Source: Loxodes magnus
Taxonomy: Eukaryota; Ciliophora; Karyorelictea; Loxodida; Loxodidae
Length of the DNA: 64,000 nucleotides
NCBI GenBank assembly: GCA_946699065.1
Contig: CAMPDV010000082.1
Coordinates: 620,001-684,000, forward strand
Reading direction: 5' to 3'
In this document: piece by piece, positions 51,396 to 63,178 of the stretch
Position numbering within the stretch: the first letter of the stretch is position 1
Layout of the letters: each line of letters begins with the position of its first letter
Translations under genes and position numbers: made by a program
Notes under the pieces: model-generated
What the model saw: only the letters and a program-made list of their open reading frames with translations
Told to the model about the DNA's origin: nothing
Database searches by the model: none

Positions 51396-52690
51396 TAATT
51401 TAATTACTTACTGATTGGTTTCGATAATTTTATCTTTAATTTTTCAAAAAAAGAAAGAGAAAATTATCGTTCTTCCCCTTCTTATATTTTATTTCCCTTT
51501 CTTAACATATTTCCAGACTTAGATAATAAAGTTATAACTAAATCATATAGAATAGATTACTATAATTAAGCAAGTCAATATATAATAAACCCAATCTCTT
51601 ATAATTATGTCTCCATCTTAAAACCCAGAAAATAAAACTTTTAATTAGTATCTTCTTACTTCGAAGCTTTTAATTATACTAATTGCTATATAAAACTTAA
51701 TTAATGTAAATACAAATGCTTTAGCTTCCAATAACTATCCTTTTTAAGTGCTAATTTTATCTTGGGATATCCACCAAGCTTAATTATAATAATAACCTTG
51801 CATATGTTCTAGATTGTACTATCTAATTAAGCATTTTTCATATATTAATATTTTTGCTATTATTCTTATAGTCAATTTCAATAATCATAAACTGACTCTC
51901 TATCCCTAAAATAATTTACATAGACTAACCTTAAAAAGAGTTAGAAAAAGCAAAGAGAATACTTCAATATATTATCTGAAAATTAGTTAGTATAAATGAG
52001 GGTAGGGAAGTAGAAGCAAGTTACTTATTTAAAAATACCTAAAAAGTCTTAAGTTTTGTTATGTCATCTCTAAACATCTTACTACATTAAAATAGTTTCA
52101 TAGTATTCTTTATTTGTTTTTGTATATTGAAAGATATTATATTTATATACTGTTAACTATTTAATTTCGTACTTTACTAAATTCTACTTCATTCAATTTT
52201 ATAATAACTAAGCTTATGAAATAGTTAAAGTTAGCTAAACCTATAAAATGCTTCTTGTATATTAAAAGGATTAAGATTTGCTCGCAATCTTAGAGATATT
52301 ATGCTTATCAAAATCGCATTTGTAATTTAGCTTTTATCTAGAAAATTTAAAGATTATGCTAATTGTCTTTGTAGTGACTAAGTATGCTAACAAAACTGGA
52401 ATAGTGAAATGTCTGTAATAAGAGAAAATAAGAAGAACAATCTGGAGATAAGTCTGATACAAAAAAATTAGTTACTTTCCATCGAGCGATAGGGAAATCT
52501 GAAGGAGAAAACAAGAATCACCAGATGGAAGCTTATGAACTATTAACTTTACAGATGTTGATAACTTTTCAAAGTTCTAGCCAAAGGTAAACTTCTTTTG
52601 AGTTTAATTTAACTAACATTCTAAGACGAAAACTCTATTTATTATTTTAATTTTTGATGCAAAATCTTAAAAATTAAAATATGGAAGTTA
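51396..52690. other. AT-rich region with unresolved 3' ends
   Basis: Should hold the 3' ends of two convergent genes, but no clear TGA stop was found for either. No additional gene recognised. Confidence 0.35.
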
Positions 52691-54175
52691 AGCTAAATAA
52701 ATCCCTTTTGCATTTTCGATGGCATATAGTAATTACTATCTTAGCTTGTCTTTGTCTTCATAATCATAAATTTTTAGAGTGTTAAAGCATGTTGAGGCTT
52801 CAGGGAGCTTTTCTTAGTCTATTGTCCTCTTTTACACGGTAAACTTGTACTATAGTTTAGAAAATCCAAACATAGGTGGTTTGCTCTTTCCTGTTACAAA
52901 CTATAAGAATTTAGCTTTTTAATCGTTATCAAATTCGCATAAAATTTCCCATAAATGAATAATTGTTAAAGAGCATTCAGTGAATCCATTTGAAAACTAA
53001 GTATTTAATTTTAAGTCTTCAATATCAAAACTTTTTTAGTTATCTGAGATTAAATGACATAACTCTTATGCAGAGAAGGAGCTGATTCATTCTGAAGGAA
53101 TTATCTCGTTAAAACCTTTTAAAAATGATTCAATTTGCTTTTTAAACTAAATATTTAGCTTAAAATGAGCCCAATAGTAAATATACTATAATTTGTTAGA
53201 CTCTTTAACTAAAATGTTTCTACCTTCTGGTATTAATTCGACTTCTTCCTTTGTTTCTTCGTTTATGGCAGTAAAATTGATTCCTAATTATTCAATATCT
53301 GAAAAGCTTCTCATTGACTAAAAACTATTATAAAGATTCTCGTCAAGATACCGTAATTCATTGAATAGAGTTAGCTATCCTAGCATCTTTCGAGTAAAAA
53401 AGACTGAAAATTGTGCGTCTATTGTAAAGCCTTCATAAATAGCTTTACCTAAAACTTTTCCATAGAATTAAAGTTCATTTTCTTAAATAGAACTTGTGCT
53501 TATCACTAGTTTATTTTCCTCATTAAGCTTCCATAATTTATTTTTTTCGCTGAACACTTCTTGAGTCAGTTAAGTTAGGTACTCATTAAAAAATCCACCT
53601 AAGTCTTGGCCACTTTCGTTTTATTAAAATTTATCTTTAAATGTAACAATAAATTTTTGCTTAATGGGCTGAGTCATAAATAATTATTTCGAGTCTTCAA
53701 CCAAGTTTTCTCTAGAAATTGTGACTTTTATGTCACTTCGATTTTTTTAATCTTCTTCAATCTTTTTTCTTAATTATTTGCACTTGAACTTAATTGGAAT
53801 AGAATGAGGAAGTTTCTTTTATAGAAATTCTAATTGTTCCTAAGTCAAAAATTTAGGTTGTTCATATTATCACACTTAAATATCACAAAACTTAATATCA
53901 TTATTAAAACTATATAAAGTCCTCATTAGTTTCGCAGCGTTTTCCATTAAGTTAGTCTTGGGCTGATCTAACTATAAAGATGAGCACTTAATAACGAAAG
54001 GATTGAATGCCTTGACCATTCTTTCAATTTGGTTTAGCGTGAAAAATTCTTCTAAGTGAATTTCATTTTTATTGATTATTAGTAAATTTTAATTATATGC
54101 TAGACAGAATAAATTAAAAGTCCCTACAAAATACAATTCTTTTTCTTGCCAGTTTTCTTTCTCGAATTAATCAAG
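52691..54175 (-). CDS. HECT-type E3 ubiquitin ligase (ends uncertain)
   Basis: The HECT fold is clear: SGQDLGGFFNEYLTQL, a Phe-Tyr-Gly-Lys motif (ELQFYGKVLGKAIYEG), the region FVTGKSKPPMFGFSKL, and the active-site loop LPEASTCFNTLKIYDY with the ubiquitin-accepting Cys. The family C-terminus is reached at AIENAKGIYLA (52691). The next codon is TAA (52688-52690), and no in-frame TGA follows for more than 180 bp. Upstream the frame stays open: the ATG at 54017-54019 gives about 443 residues, but good coding sequence extends to about 54175, where strand composition flips. The N-terminal region is short for the family, so the gene may be truncated by the opposite-strand ORF at 54184. Catalytic residues look intact. 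Confidence 0.85.
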
Positions 54176-54183
54176 ATTACAAA

Positions 54184-54519
54184 ATGTATCAATGAAAGAC
54201 CACAATTGAGTTAGAATTTGTCGAGGATGAGAGACCGCATAATGAATTTGTGACCAAAGAGGACATTAACAACAGATATTAAGAAATAGAATGCGATATA
54301 GTAAGAATTGATTAATAAATGGGAACATATTTCTTAAAGTATGAAAACGCATTTTAATAAATAACGGACATAAAAAAGAGACTAGGAAAATTAGAGGAAT
54401 AAGATCTAAAAAGAAATAATGATCCAATGGTAATAGGAGAATAACCTATCACGACAGAAAAATTTTTCAAGAGAAAATGCTATATATGCGGCAGCTTATT
54501 CCACTTATGAAAAAAGTGA
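54184..54519 (+). CDS. gag-like ORF with degenerate CCHC zinc knuckle
   Basis: 111 residues if the TGA at 54517-54519 stops translation. A coiled-coil-like stretch (NRYQEIECDIVRIDQQ and QQITDIKKRLGKLEEQ) is followed by a basic tail with CYICGSLFHLWKK. This fits the retroelement knuckle C-x2-C-x4-H-x4-C except that the last Cys position is TGA. The plus strand is purine-rich from 54184 on, while the HECT gene to the left is purine-rich on the minus strand, which supports a switch of coding strand here. No protease or reverse transcriptase was seen downstream. It may be a relic or a domesticated gag-type gene; the call rests on one motif. Confidence 0.4.
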
Positions 54520-54539
54520 AGGAGGAATTGGTAAATAAG

Positions 54540-54720
54540 AAAAAATATTTGGAAAGAACTTACAAATTTTTATCCTTCCTCGGATGGTTAACTTTGAAGA
54601 AAAAAGATAACTCCAAGACCATTCAGAAAGCTCGGAAGTGAGCTTGGGTGGAGACACCGGCGAGTCCGAGACCCTGTAAAAGGTAATGCAGGGGGTTATG
54701 GACCTATTAAGGAAACATTC
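54540..54720. other. GC-richer stretch downstream of gag-like ORF
   Basis: Contrasts with the AT-rich surroundings and contains GC-rich words such as GGTGGAGACACCGGCGAGTC. All three plus frames are open and one is acidic (LGGDTGESETLQKVM), so it may continue the gag-like gene after a frameshift. Not resolvable by eye. Confidence 0.3.
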
Positions 54721-57148
54721 CATTATCCATAAAATTTTTAATTTAATTTAATCATTGCTTCAATTATCATCACGATATAACATTTAAAAAATTTGGACAT
54801 TAATAAGAAAAATAAGCAGATTAAGATAAGGTGCTGCTATCTGGTAAACTATGAAATAATAATTAAATGTTCTTTAAGTATATAATTCATATATATAGTA
54901 ACCTCCTTTCTTATAATATCTCCTGCTCCTTTAATTAACTGCTGAGTAAATATTAGAAAATTCTCTAATTATGTATCGAACTAGAATTAAATAGAAAGGC
55001 ATTTGTTTATTGATAGTGATTATGCTTATTTACTTCCCTTATATAATATATTAAGTAGCTCTTATAGATATTTAATATAGCTTCAAACTTATTTTATAGA
55101 TTAACAAATAAAATTGGAAAGCCCTGATTGGGGTTGTTTGGTAAAGCATATCAATAAGTTAAGAAGGCAATTTTAAAGTTTATACCTTGAAGTAAATCCT
55201 CATTTATATATTCTAGCAAGACAGAATTATGTAAAACCGAAATCTTTTCAAATTCTGACTGAAAGGGTAGTAATCACTAAATTGTAAATAGTTATAAAGC
55301 TATATTAATTTGAAGTGCTTTCTCGATTTTATCTGATTATCTCTATTTGAAAGATATATTATAGCTCTCAGTGAGAAGTGGCAAGTTATGAAGTGAGAAT
55401 CTTTATCAAACTAATGCATTTTATACTTTAAGTGATATAGTTTCTTAGTACCCTTTGACTTTTATTTGTAAATCAAAATATCGAAGTTAAGTTTAGTTAT
55501 ATCTAAAGTTCTTTTGCATATTTGACTGAGATTTGATTGAATATTAGCAAATCATATCAAAGGTATATACGACTCACTGTCAAAATCCTATACTTGATTA
55601 TAATTTTCTTCACTTACTTTAGATTAGAAATCTAATAAGTATAGTTAAATGATATGTACTTCAGATAGCTACTTTAAGAGCTTAACTAATAATCAGAATT
55701 TGAATTCCCTTTACAATACTTATAAGCTTTATTTGATAGCACTTTTTAATTAAAATTTAACCCTTACAGTAATGTAAATTGGAATGACGAATAAGCAGAT
55801 GGATTAATAATAGTGTCTGGTAGCACTAAACAAGATGCTAGGCTTTGGTATAAGAATGCTGATGATTATAAAAAATAGAGTATTGCTTAGTCTAACTAAA
55901 GCACTTGGATTATATAGAAATATTAAACTTATCTATCAGTTTGAAATCTTGTAGCTTAGATAAAGCTTTTTATTTTTAAATACCAAGAAGATATAGGATC
56001 TACTTTAGGCAAAGGTATAGATAATCCTGAAGAACTTTTCTTATTTAAATAGAAGTATTTGTAATGTATTGAGTGATAAGAAACATTCTAAGTAAGATAC
56101 TAACTTTACTCATATATACAGAAGAATTAAAGCTTTAGTGGCTTGTAATATATTTATATATCTACAAGTAATTGATAAATAATCAAATGTTAAGTCTCTT
56201 TTCGTATTTTAAATTAAGTTATATAATTGAAAAAAAGATCTTAATAAGAAAGATGCTTTTAGTAGAAGCTTATAGAAGGACTTAGCTTGCTTTGCTGTTA
56301 TATGCTTACTAAGTATTAACTAAATAAGAGAAATGTAAAACTAAATTTATACTCATTTAGCTGTTATTTAATGTAGGCATTTTAGATATTATACTAGCAA
56401 TCATTGCATAGTAGGGATTCCTGACTTATGGACTTGTTATAAAAAGGGTAAATTTTAAAGATGATTAAAGAATTGGATTTAGTTAATCCCTTTTAGGCTA
56501 AGTAAAAGGTGATAAAGGAAACTCATAATATTAAAAGTTAATTAATTTAACCGAGAACATACAGTTAAGACAGTGCAGCAAATAGATATTTTATATTTGA
56601 AAGGTAATCAGAAAGTAAATAATTAAAAGTGAAGAGTAATAGTTAAGCAATTTAGTTAATAATCAATGAAGTAGAATGTTAGGTAAATTTATAATAACTA
56701 CCAAATCTTCTCTATATTATTTGAAGCTAAAAGAAATCAATCAAATTTTAAGGATCTGCTGATAAAATAGCGTTCAAAACGGGAATTTAGATTAAGAAGG
56801 TACCAATATAGCTTATAGGGTTGATTTTAAATATCATTCATATTAAAAATAAATATTTTAATTTAAAAGTCATATTAGAAAACTAAGTTGCCATTTAAGT
56901 CATTATAAACATATAATTGACTACCTAAATGTTGCTAATCCGAATATACTCTCATAGTAGAGGATAAGCTATGAAAAAAGAAGTAAATAAAGTACTTCAT
57001 AAAGAAGTAAGTTTAAGACTTGATATGTGCAAACTATACTGTTAAGCAAATATCAGTCTTGAGGTATAAAATAAAGGATAGAAAGAAAAAATGAATAAAT
57101 TATGAAGAAATTAGGCAAGAAATATCTTTATTTGTTAATTAATTAAAA
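54721..57148. other. 2.4-kb AT-rich region
   Basis: Mostly random-looking AT-rich DNA. One short stretch, about 55690-55945 on the plus strand, reads like a beta-propeller fragment (see findings). No complete gene recognised. Confidence 0.35.
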
Positions 57149-57793
57149 ATGGTTTTTATCTCAGTTATGACTCCTGCACTACAGTGCGATAGCAATAAAT
57201 AAAGTTCAATTTGGGATCTTTGTAGCTAAACTTTTGGAAGTGATATAGAATTATTTTAATTAGTGCCTATTTCTGGGAATTCATAGATATAAGACTAAGA
57301 AATAGTTGTTAAACTTAATAAATCCTAACTAAGTATTGGGTAAATTGAGAAACTTATTCAACAGCAAGAAAGTCTGAATCTTTAATTAGAACGATCTCGT
57401 GAGGCTTTAAAGACATATTAACAAGAATTAGATGCTTACAAATATCTAGCTGAACAGGATAAAAATAAGAGAATTAAGTAATTAGAAGATGAGAATAAAA
57501 AGCTAAGAAACTTGCTAAAGCAGCAACTTGAAAATAGTGAAAATCTTAGAATGGAAACACAAGCAACTGTGGAAACATTGAGAGAAGAATTCAATATGCT
57601 AGTTAAAGAACTTGCTAATTTCAAAGGAACGAGCTTTAAGCATGAATTTCCATTAAAAATAGAAAAAAAGGAAGAAAAAAATGAGAAATATGAAAGAAAA
57701 GACTTACAATTGCCTGTATAGTAGTCAGGAGGATCAAAGATTCCAAAACTTAATATGTAAGTTTTAAATTTTAGGGCTTCTGTAAACACTTGA
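57149..57793 (+). CDS. coiled-coil protein
   Basis: About 214 residues from ATG 57149-57151 to TGA 57791-57793. A second ATG seven codons downstream (57167) is an alternative. After a short N-terminal segment with hydrophobic and acidic patches, residues 60-160 form a clear heptad coiled coil (RIKQLEDENKKLRNLLKQQL). The tail is highly charged (KIEKKEEKNEKYERKD). An 18-nt sequence near the 3' end (57754-57771, GTAAGTTTTAAATTTTAG) has perfect intron borders; removing it keeps the frame and shortens the protein by six residues to end NMASVNT. Function unknown; such short coiled coils are common cytoskeletal components. Confidence 0.75.
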
Positions 57794-58263
57794 ATAATTA
57801 ATTTAATCCATATTTTCTTTAATCGAATTTATAATAAATCGATACAAGCCATAATCAGCTAATGTTCTAATTTCCCTATTATTTATAAATAATGATACTA
57901 AATTTGCACTATACAAGTAAATTTAGATAATACTAATAAAAGGGATTGTTCAGTAAACAATAGCTATAATGGAAAATATATGAAAGCTAATAAAATACTT
58001 ATAACTGCTTGAATTATTCCATACTTCCTATTTGATTTAATTCAGCTTTATAGAGAAACAAAATAGACGCTACATTAAGCTAAATAATAAAATTTGTTAG
58101 ATAAATTCTTATTTTCATTCAGATTTAAAATGAGAATTACCATGCTCTAGAATAGCAATAGGTTCTAGATCCAATTTAGCTTTTAACTATTAATATAAAT
58201 TGAAAAATTTGAAGCTTTTCATGATATAGGAAATAAGAAGGATCAAGCAAAAAATGACTTAAA
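57794..58263. other. convergent AT-rich intergenic region
   Basis: Holds the 3' ends of the two flanking genes; nothing else recognised. Confidence 0.4.
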
Positions 58264-58473
58264 TCAAACTGTTATTTCATTCTATTTCTTCAATTTTGAA
58301 CTCTATTGCTTTTTTAACTCTCTTTCCTTGATAAAGTTCTGATTCACATTATGAGGAGGTTCAGATTCTAAGTATTTTATTGAAATTAAATAAGTTTAGA
58401 GATCTCTTCTATTAAGGTTCTGCTTCTATTTTTCTTCCGAGTCTCTTTGCGTGCAGCAATTAACTTACCCCAT
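58264..58473 (-). CDS. small MGxxxCC lipid-anchored protein
   Basis: 69 residues from ATG 58471-58473 to TGA 58264-58266. It starts MGQVNCCTQRDSEEKQKQN: Gly2 is a good N-myristoylation site and Cys6/Cys7 are adjacent palmitoylation candidates, followed by a polar linker and a basic helical C-terminus (KERELKKQQSSKLKK). Dual-acylated small proteins of this kind sit on plasma or ciliary membranes. No homologue is recognised. Too short for ordinary ORF calling because six Gln are TAA/TAG. The acylation motif and an end at TGA make coding likely, but it is not proven. Confidence 0.5.
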
Positions 58474-58726
58474 TTATAGCTAGGTTTTTATAAAAATAAG
58501 TATAGTATTCTATTTGATTTTCTACTTTAAACACACAATAAACTTTGCATATTTACTTTTGCTTCCTTTAAACAAAAAAGTTCATTCTTCAGAAACTTTT
58601 TATGGTTTAAAGCTACAAATGAATTACTCATAGGCATATATCTATAATTTACCTTTTATATGATTTATTAACGGGCTTAAGATAAAACTCACTAATACTT
58701 ATTATTTTATCTTTTCTTAGTTTTAT

Positions 58727-59640
58727 TTAGCAAATGCTAGGAATCCTTTACTTTAAGGAAAAAGTAAAGCTAAATTGCAAAGGATAGAGAGGAAAGTAAG
58801 AGGTTTTCAGAGAATATATGGACTACTAGGTTTAATGGTTACTCTAAAAGAACGAAGTTGTATAGGTAAGCAACCGTCAAGAGTAATTAAGCTCTAAAAT
58901 GATTTTTAAAAGCTTAAAGAAAAATGAATAGCATATTTATAACTAAAAATACAGCAAAGGTAAAATGCTTTATTATATAGATTAACTCAGTTACAAGTAT
59001 TACTGAGAAAGACTTTTGACTATATTCTGAAGATAGTAGCTACTATAGAGTGAAGCTAAGAAGCAACTTTAAGTGTACGACTACTTGAAAATCCATTTAA
59101 GAAATAATCAAAGAAAGTCGGTTAATTTAGTCTATCTGCGAAACGATTCTCATCGTGCTCTAGATAGACACTACATAAATAATATTATAATGCTTAGTGA
59201 AAAACCTCTATTTATACCCTAATATATTTAAATATGAAGTATTCTAAAGAAATAGCTTCTCTTTAAAATACTCTACCTTTATTTAATAAGAAGAAGCTTT
59301 ATTATTCTACTCCTATGAAAGATAAAGCTGATAAATTGCTTTTATAGAAGTATAAAAACTAGATTTTAAACTAAAGATAACAGGACAAAAAAAAATTTTC
59401 TCTTTATTGAAGAAAAAATTCCGAACTTAATTTGATAAAATTAAAGAACAAGAGTACTAAAACAAGAATAAGGCTACATTAATTAATTTTAAGTAAAGTT
59501 TCAATCTTAAGGCATTTTAATATCTAAAAGCAACAAATAAGCATAGTAGCAATATAAAAGGAAGCAAATAAGCGGATAAAGTTAATAAGTATATTAGAAA
59601 TAAATAATTATAAATATTCAGCTACCACTAGAATTTATTA
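58727..59640 (+). other. possible unrecognised coding region
   Basis: One plus-strand frame from about 58770 to 59400 reads as a basic, Leu/Gln-rich helical protein (LQLKIQQRQNALLYRLTQLQ) with TGA at plausible Trp sites. A different frame starting at ATG 58733 reads well for 40 codons, so a start plus intron might be hidden here. No family match and no clear stop; could be fortuitous. Confidence 0.25.
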
Positions 59641-60463
59641 GATCCAAGTTTTGCTACAATATTATTACTATTTTTAATAACTTTAGATATACAAAATATT
59701 GTATAGAAGCTAAGGACTGAAGTTTCTAGCTAAATGATATACTAGTATAATGGTCATTTCAAGTTATGGTAATCTATTTTATATTATTTTAATAATGAAG
59801 CGATCAAACTAAGCAGGACTAAGATAAAAATAGTTGAAGTGACCATTAGAATAATATCTCAAAGCAATAATCTCATAAGTTATATAAATAGTATTTTCTT
59901 TTTCAGAGATCCAATAATGTTATCAATAAGGACTAAGCCTATTTGTAAGCATGCATTAATGATATTAACTTTAATACTATAAGATATAATAAAATTACTT
60001 TATAGAAGTTGATTAAGATTAGAACTAAAAGTTAAAATTATGATATTCAATAATTAAAATATTTAAAGTCAGCTATCATATTCTTTTATTTGCTAGAGAT
60101 AAGTAGGAAATAAATATACTCAATCTAAGTTGGAATTTATGAAAGTTAATGTCATTTTTCAGCAAATAAGTGATCAAATTAATGGATTAAAGGATAATTT
60201 AACGAAACCTAAACCTTAATTTCCAAAGTTATTAAGAAAAGTTGGTAAAGTAAAAAATGAGAATCCTAAAAAGCGTTAGGAAGGTAAGTGGTTTCTAAAG
60301 AGAAATGGAATAAGCTAAATAAAATTAAATAGACAATTTTAATAAAAAAGATAAATAAGTCATATGATTTAAACTTAGCACTCATTGAACTAAAAAAATG
60401 AACCCTCTTTGTTCAAAGGCGAATTCACTTTCATTTTTTATCTTTTATCTTCTATATAAAGAC
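59641..60463. other. AT-rich intergenic region
   Basis: No conserved frame recognised; presumed 3' end of the phosphatase gene on the right. Confidence 0.35.
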
Positions 60464-61226
60464 TCACATTGCATTAGTTCCACTTCTTCTCCTTTGTTGT
60501 TTTCTTCTTGCGCTATATTTTGCTCCCCTAAATAATGAAGAATTACTTGCTGAAAAAGCTTCAGTTACTTATTATATGTTTTGCTTCTAGGCTACATAGC
60601 TCTTTATTTCCTCTTGCACATCATTTACCTATGAATAATAAAAATCCTACACTTGATAAATGTTTCAGAATAGGAATCAACATATTTAAATTTTAATCTT
60701 AAGGATCGTTAAATCAGGATTTAATAGGTATCGCATTATATGGTTGGAGTACATAAGCAGTTGGATCATTCTATACTATTAATTAGAAATAAAGGCTTAC
60801 ATCAACAATGATAATATGCTTAAGATCTTAATTAATAATGGTCAAGTCTTTGATGAACTATTCATTATAGAGCTTGCAATTTTGTCTGGTAAACATTTTC
60901 TTGATTTGCTTTTTGTTATTAAGAAACTTAATTATCTGCTTTGCATATTCTTTATGACTAGATGTAAATATATATATTTCATAAATCTAACTCATTTGGT
61001 CTAGAAATTACCTCACTCCAGGACGTAATTGAGTATAAATTTTCTGTTTTTGGTAGTCTACTATTAAATCATATTGCTATATAGGTTAAAACTAGCTATG
61101 AACAAGAGTTTCGTCCAAGTCCAGAACAAGAATCTTCCTCTTTTGTTCTTTAATTTTGATGCAGTTGCAAAATTTCCGAGAGCAAAATAATTTGAATTTA
61201 TAAAAAGGTTTTGAAAAAGTTTCCAT
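60464..61226 (-). CDS. SCP/FCP1-type (CTD-like) phosphatase
   Basis: 236 residues after two introns: 30 nt (60771-60800) and 22 nt (60629-60650). The HAD-type catalytic motif is KILVLDLDETLVHS (DxDxT with the nucleophilic first Asp). It is followed by QLRPGVRQFLDQMSQIYEIY and IFTSSHKEYAKQII, where TAA and TAG encode Gln, and by the third motif IIIVD/NDPTAYVLQPYNAIPI, which is rebuilt only after the 30-nt intron is removed. The segment KSWFNDPQDQNLNMLIPIL is typical of small CTD phosphatases and the Dullard/TIM50 group. The Arg-rich tail (SARRKQQRRRSG) is unusual and could localise it. Substrate, RNA polymerase II tail or another phosphoprotein, cannot be decided. Stop TGA 60464-60466. Confidence 0.93.
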
Positions 61227-61638
61227 AATTCTATTTCAATTTATTCCTTCAATAGGCTTCCTTACCTATTTAATTAGTTTATTTCTTTACTAGTAATGTA
61301 AGTTTATTATGGCTACTAGGATTTTACTTACGATTAGATTATTAGTAAATTATTTAAGTTGTGTGATGTTTGAGGTTAGTAGAGCTAAGAATAATAAGAG
61401 ATAAGCTATAAGTTTTGGTAGTTTTGTAGTGATTTGGCTAAGAAAAGATAAGTTAGCTTCTTTTTATTTTTTCCTTCTGATTCTGTCTGAGATTACTTTG
61501 AAGAATGGCCTATTTAGGTCTTTGAACTAATAATGCTAGAAGAATATTAGTGAAGATATGGATTAGACTTTGTTATTGAGGTAGTTGAGATAATATTGGT
61601 ATAAAGTTAAAATTGTAAAAGTAATAAAATAAAAGTGA
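61227..61638. other. AT-rich intergenic region
   Basis: Between two minus-strand genes, presumed phosphatase promoter; nothing else seen. Confidence 0.4.
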
Positions 61639-63178
61639 TCATCCAGTAGGATTGTATTCTTCGATTTTCTTGAGTAGCTGCTCGCTATAGTCAGGCGAGT
61701 AATAGTGCACTACTTCTTGTGGATATTGGTTGTTAATTTCATCAATGTATTCTCTTAGCTTTGTTCCTGGATTAGGTTTGAGTTCCTAAATCTTCTATAG
61801 GCCTCCACTTTGTACGAAAGTTCTTCTTGCGTTAATATCATGAGGAAGAGTCTTAGCAAACTGATGAACTACATATTTAAGAATGTTAGGAGGAGCTGCC
61901 TATAAATAAAAAGATTACTTGTAGTAAAGGCTCAAGAGCAGATAAATGAGAGCACATTTGTACGATAGATTTTAAGGCTCTTTTGGCTTTTGTTTTCAAA
62001 TCCTCACTTTATGCTTCCATATAGACTGCTAGCAATCTTGCAGGTACATCTGCTTCAGCAAGAGCTCTTGAATGGTCTGCACTATGTCTACCTATTTATC
62101 CTAAACTCCATGCAGAAGCTGCTTTTATGTGATCTTCAGGTTCATTTATAAGAGCATCTTTAAGTGGAGCAATACCCTTACTTACAATAACACCCATAGC
62201 CAAAGATTCATCAAAAGCGCTTATGTATCCTAAAGTCATAATGCCTGGAAGTCTGGCGTTTCCTTTTGACTCACTTATATAATCTACAATTGCAGCAGCT
62301 CCACCAGCATTGACAATTAATTTAGCTAGCTCTGGAGTTTGACGAGCTATTTCTCTAATACAAGTTGCAGCATTCTTTCTAACATAAACATCAGTATCTT
62401 TTAAGCTATTTAAAATTCTTGGAAAGATTTCCTATTCTACAACTGCTTCAGCTAAGTCAACTGTTTACTTAGCTATTTGAGCTAAACAACTGTAAACTTG
62501 TCTTTTAAGTTAAGCATCTGGATGATTGATATGCTAAGCTAAAAACGGAAGTGCTCCATTATCTACAACTGTATGGGCAAGTTCTGCACTATGTTTACAT
62601 ATATCACTAAGCGCTGACGCTGCAATTCTTTTTAAGGAAAGTTCTGGTTCTTACAAACAGATAACAAGGTGAGGAACTGCTCCTGCTTCTACTACAGCTT
62701 ATGCTAAATCTGCAGTATGTCTAGCTATATATCCTAAAGCCCATGCTGCTGCTTCTTTTACGCTTGGATCAAACTCTTCTAAACAAGTAACAAGCGCATC
62801 TAAAGCTCCAGAATCAACAACAGCTTAAGCTAGCTATGGACTATGTTTAGCGACAGCTCTTAAAACAAAGGCAGCAGCTTTTTTGTAAAATCTGTTTTGC
62901 TCACTTAAACTGTAAACTAGTTAAGGTAAAATTTCGTTACTAACAACTGCTTCTGCTAAGTCATCTGAGTAATTTGCTAATCTTCCTAAGGCTAAAGCAG
63001 CTGATTGCTAAATTGATGGAACGTTATCAAGTAGCAGAGGTCTCAACAAAGCCATCACTCCAGCGGATTACAATGCATCAATGTTTTAAGGCCTTGTTGC
63101 TAGTTCTGCCACAGTTTGTACAAAGGTAACACGAGCTTTTTGATAAGCTTCAAATGGTGCTAATACGGCTCTTGACAT
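61639..63178 (-). CDS. SPAG6: SPAG6/PF16 axonemal central-pair protein
   Basis: 506 residues after a 19-nt intron (61900-61918), matching the about 509 of SPAG6. Eight or more armadillo repeats of 42 residues run through the protein, with the conserved start SRAVLAPFEAYQKARVTFVQ, repeats such as AAAWALGYIARHTADLAQAV, and the C-terminal KTLPHDINARRTFVQSGG and HYYSPDYSEQLLKKIEEY. PF16/SPAG6 stabilises the C1 microtubule of the central pair and is needed for motile cilia. TGA 61639-61641 follows NPTG. Coding DNA is GC-richer and codon-biased compared with the flanks. Gln codons inside repeats are TAA or TAG. Very secure. Confidence 0.97.

Noticed and set aside
54180-54330. Extension of HECT upstream to ATG 54326-54328
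   Set aside because: The minus frame is open and readable, but purine bias flips to the plus strand at about 54180, so it is more likely antisense of the gag-like ORF; not fully excluded.
54505-54723. 72-codon minus-strand ORF
   Set aside because: No family features; lies antisense to a purine-rich plus-strand stretch.
57436-57789. 117-codon minus-strand ORF rich in Ser and Phe
   Set aside because: Mirror image of the purine-rich coiled-coil gene on the plus strand.
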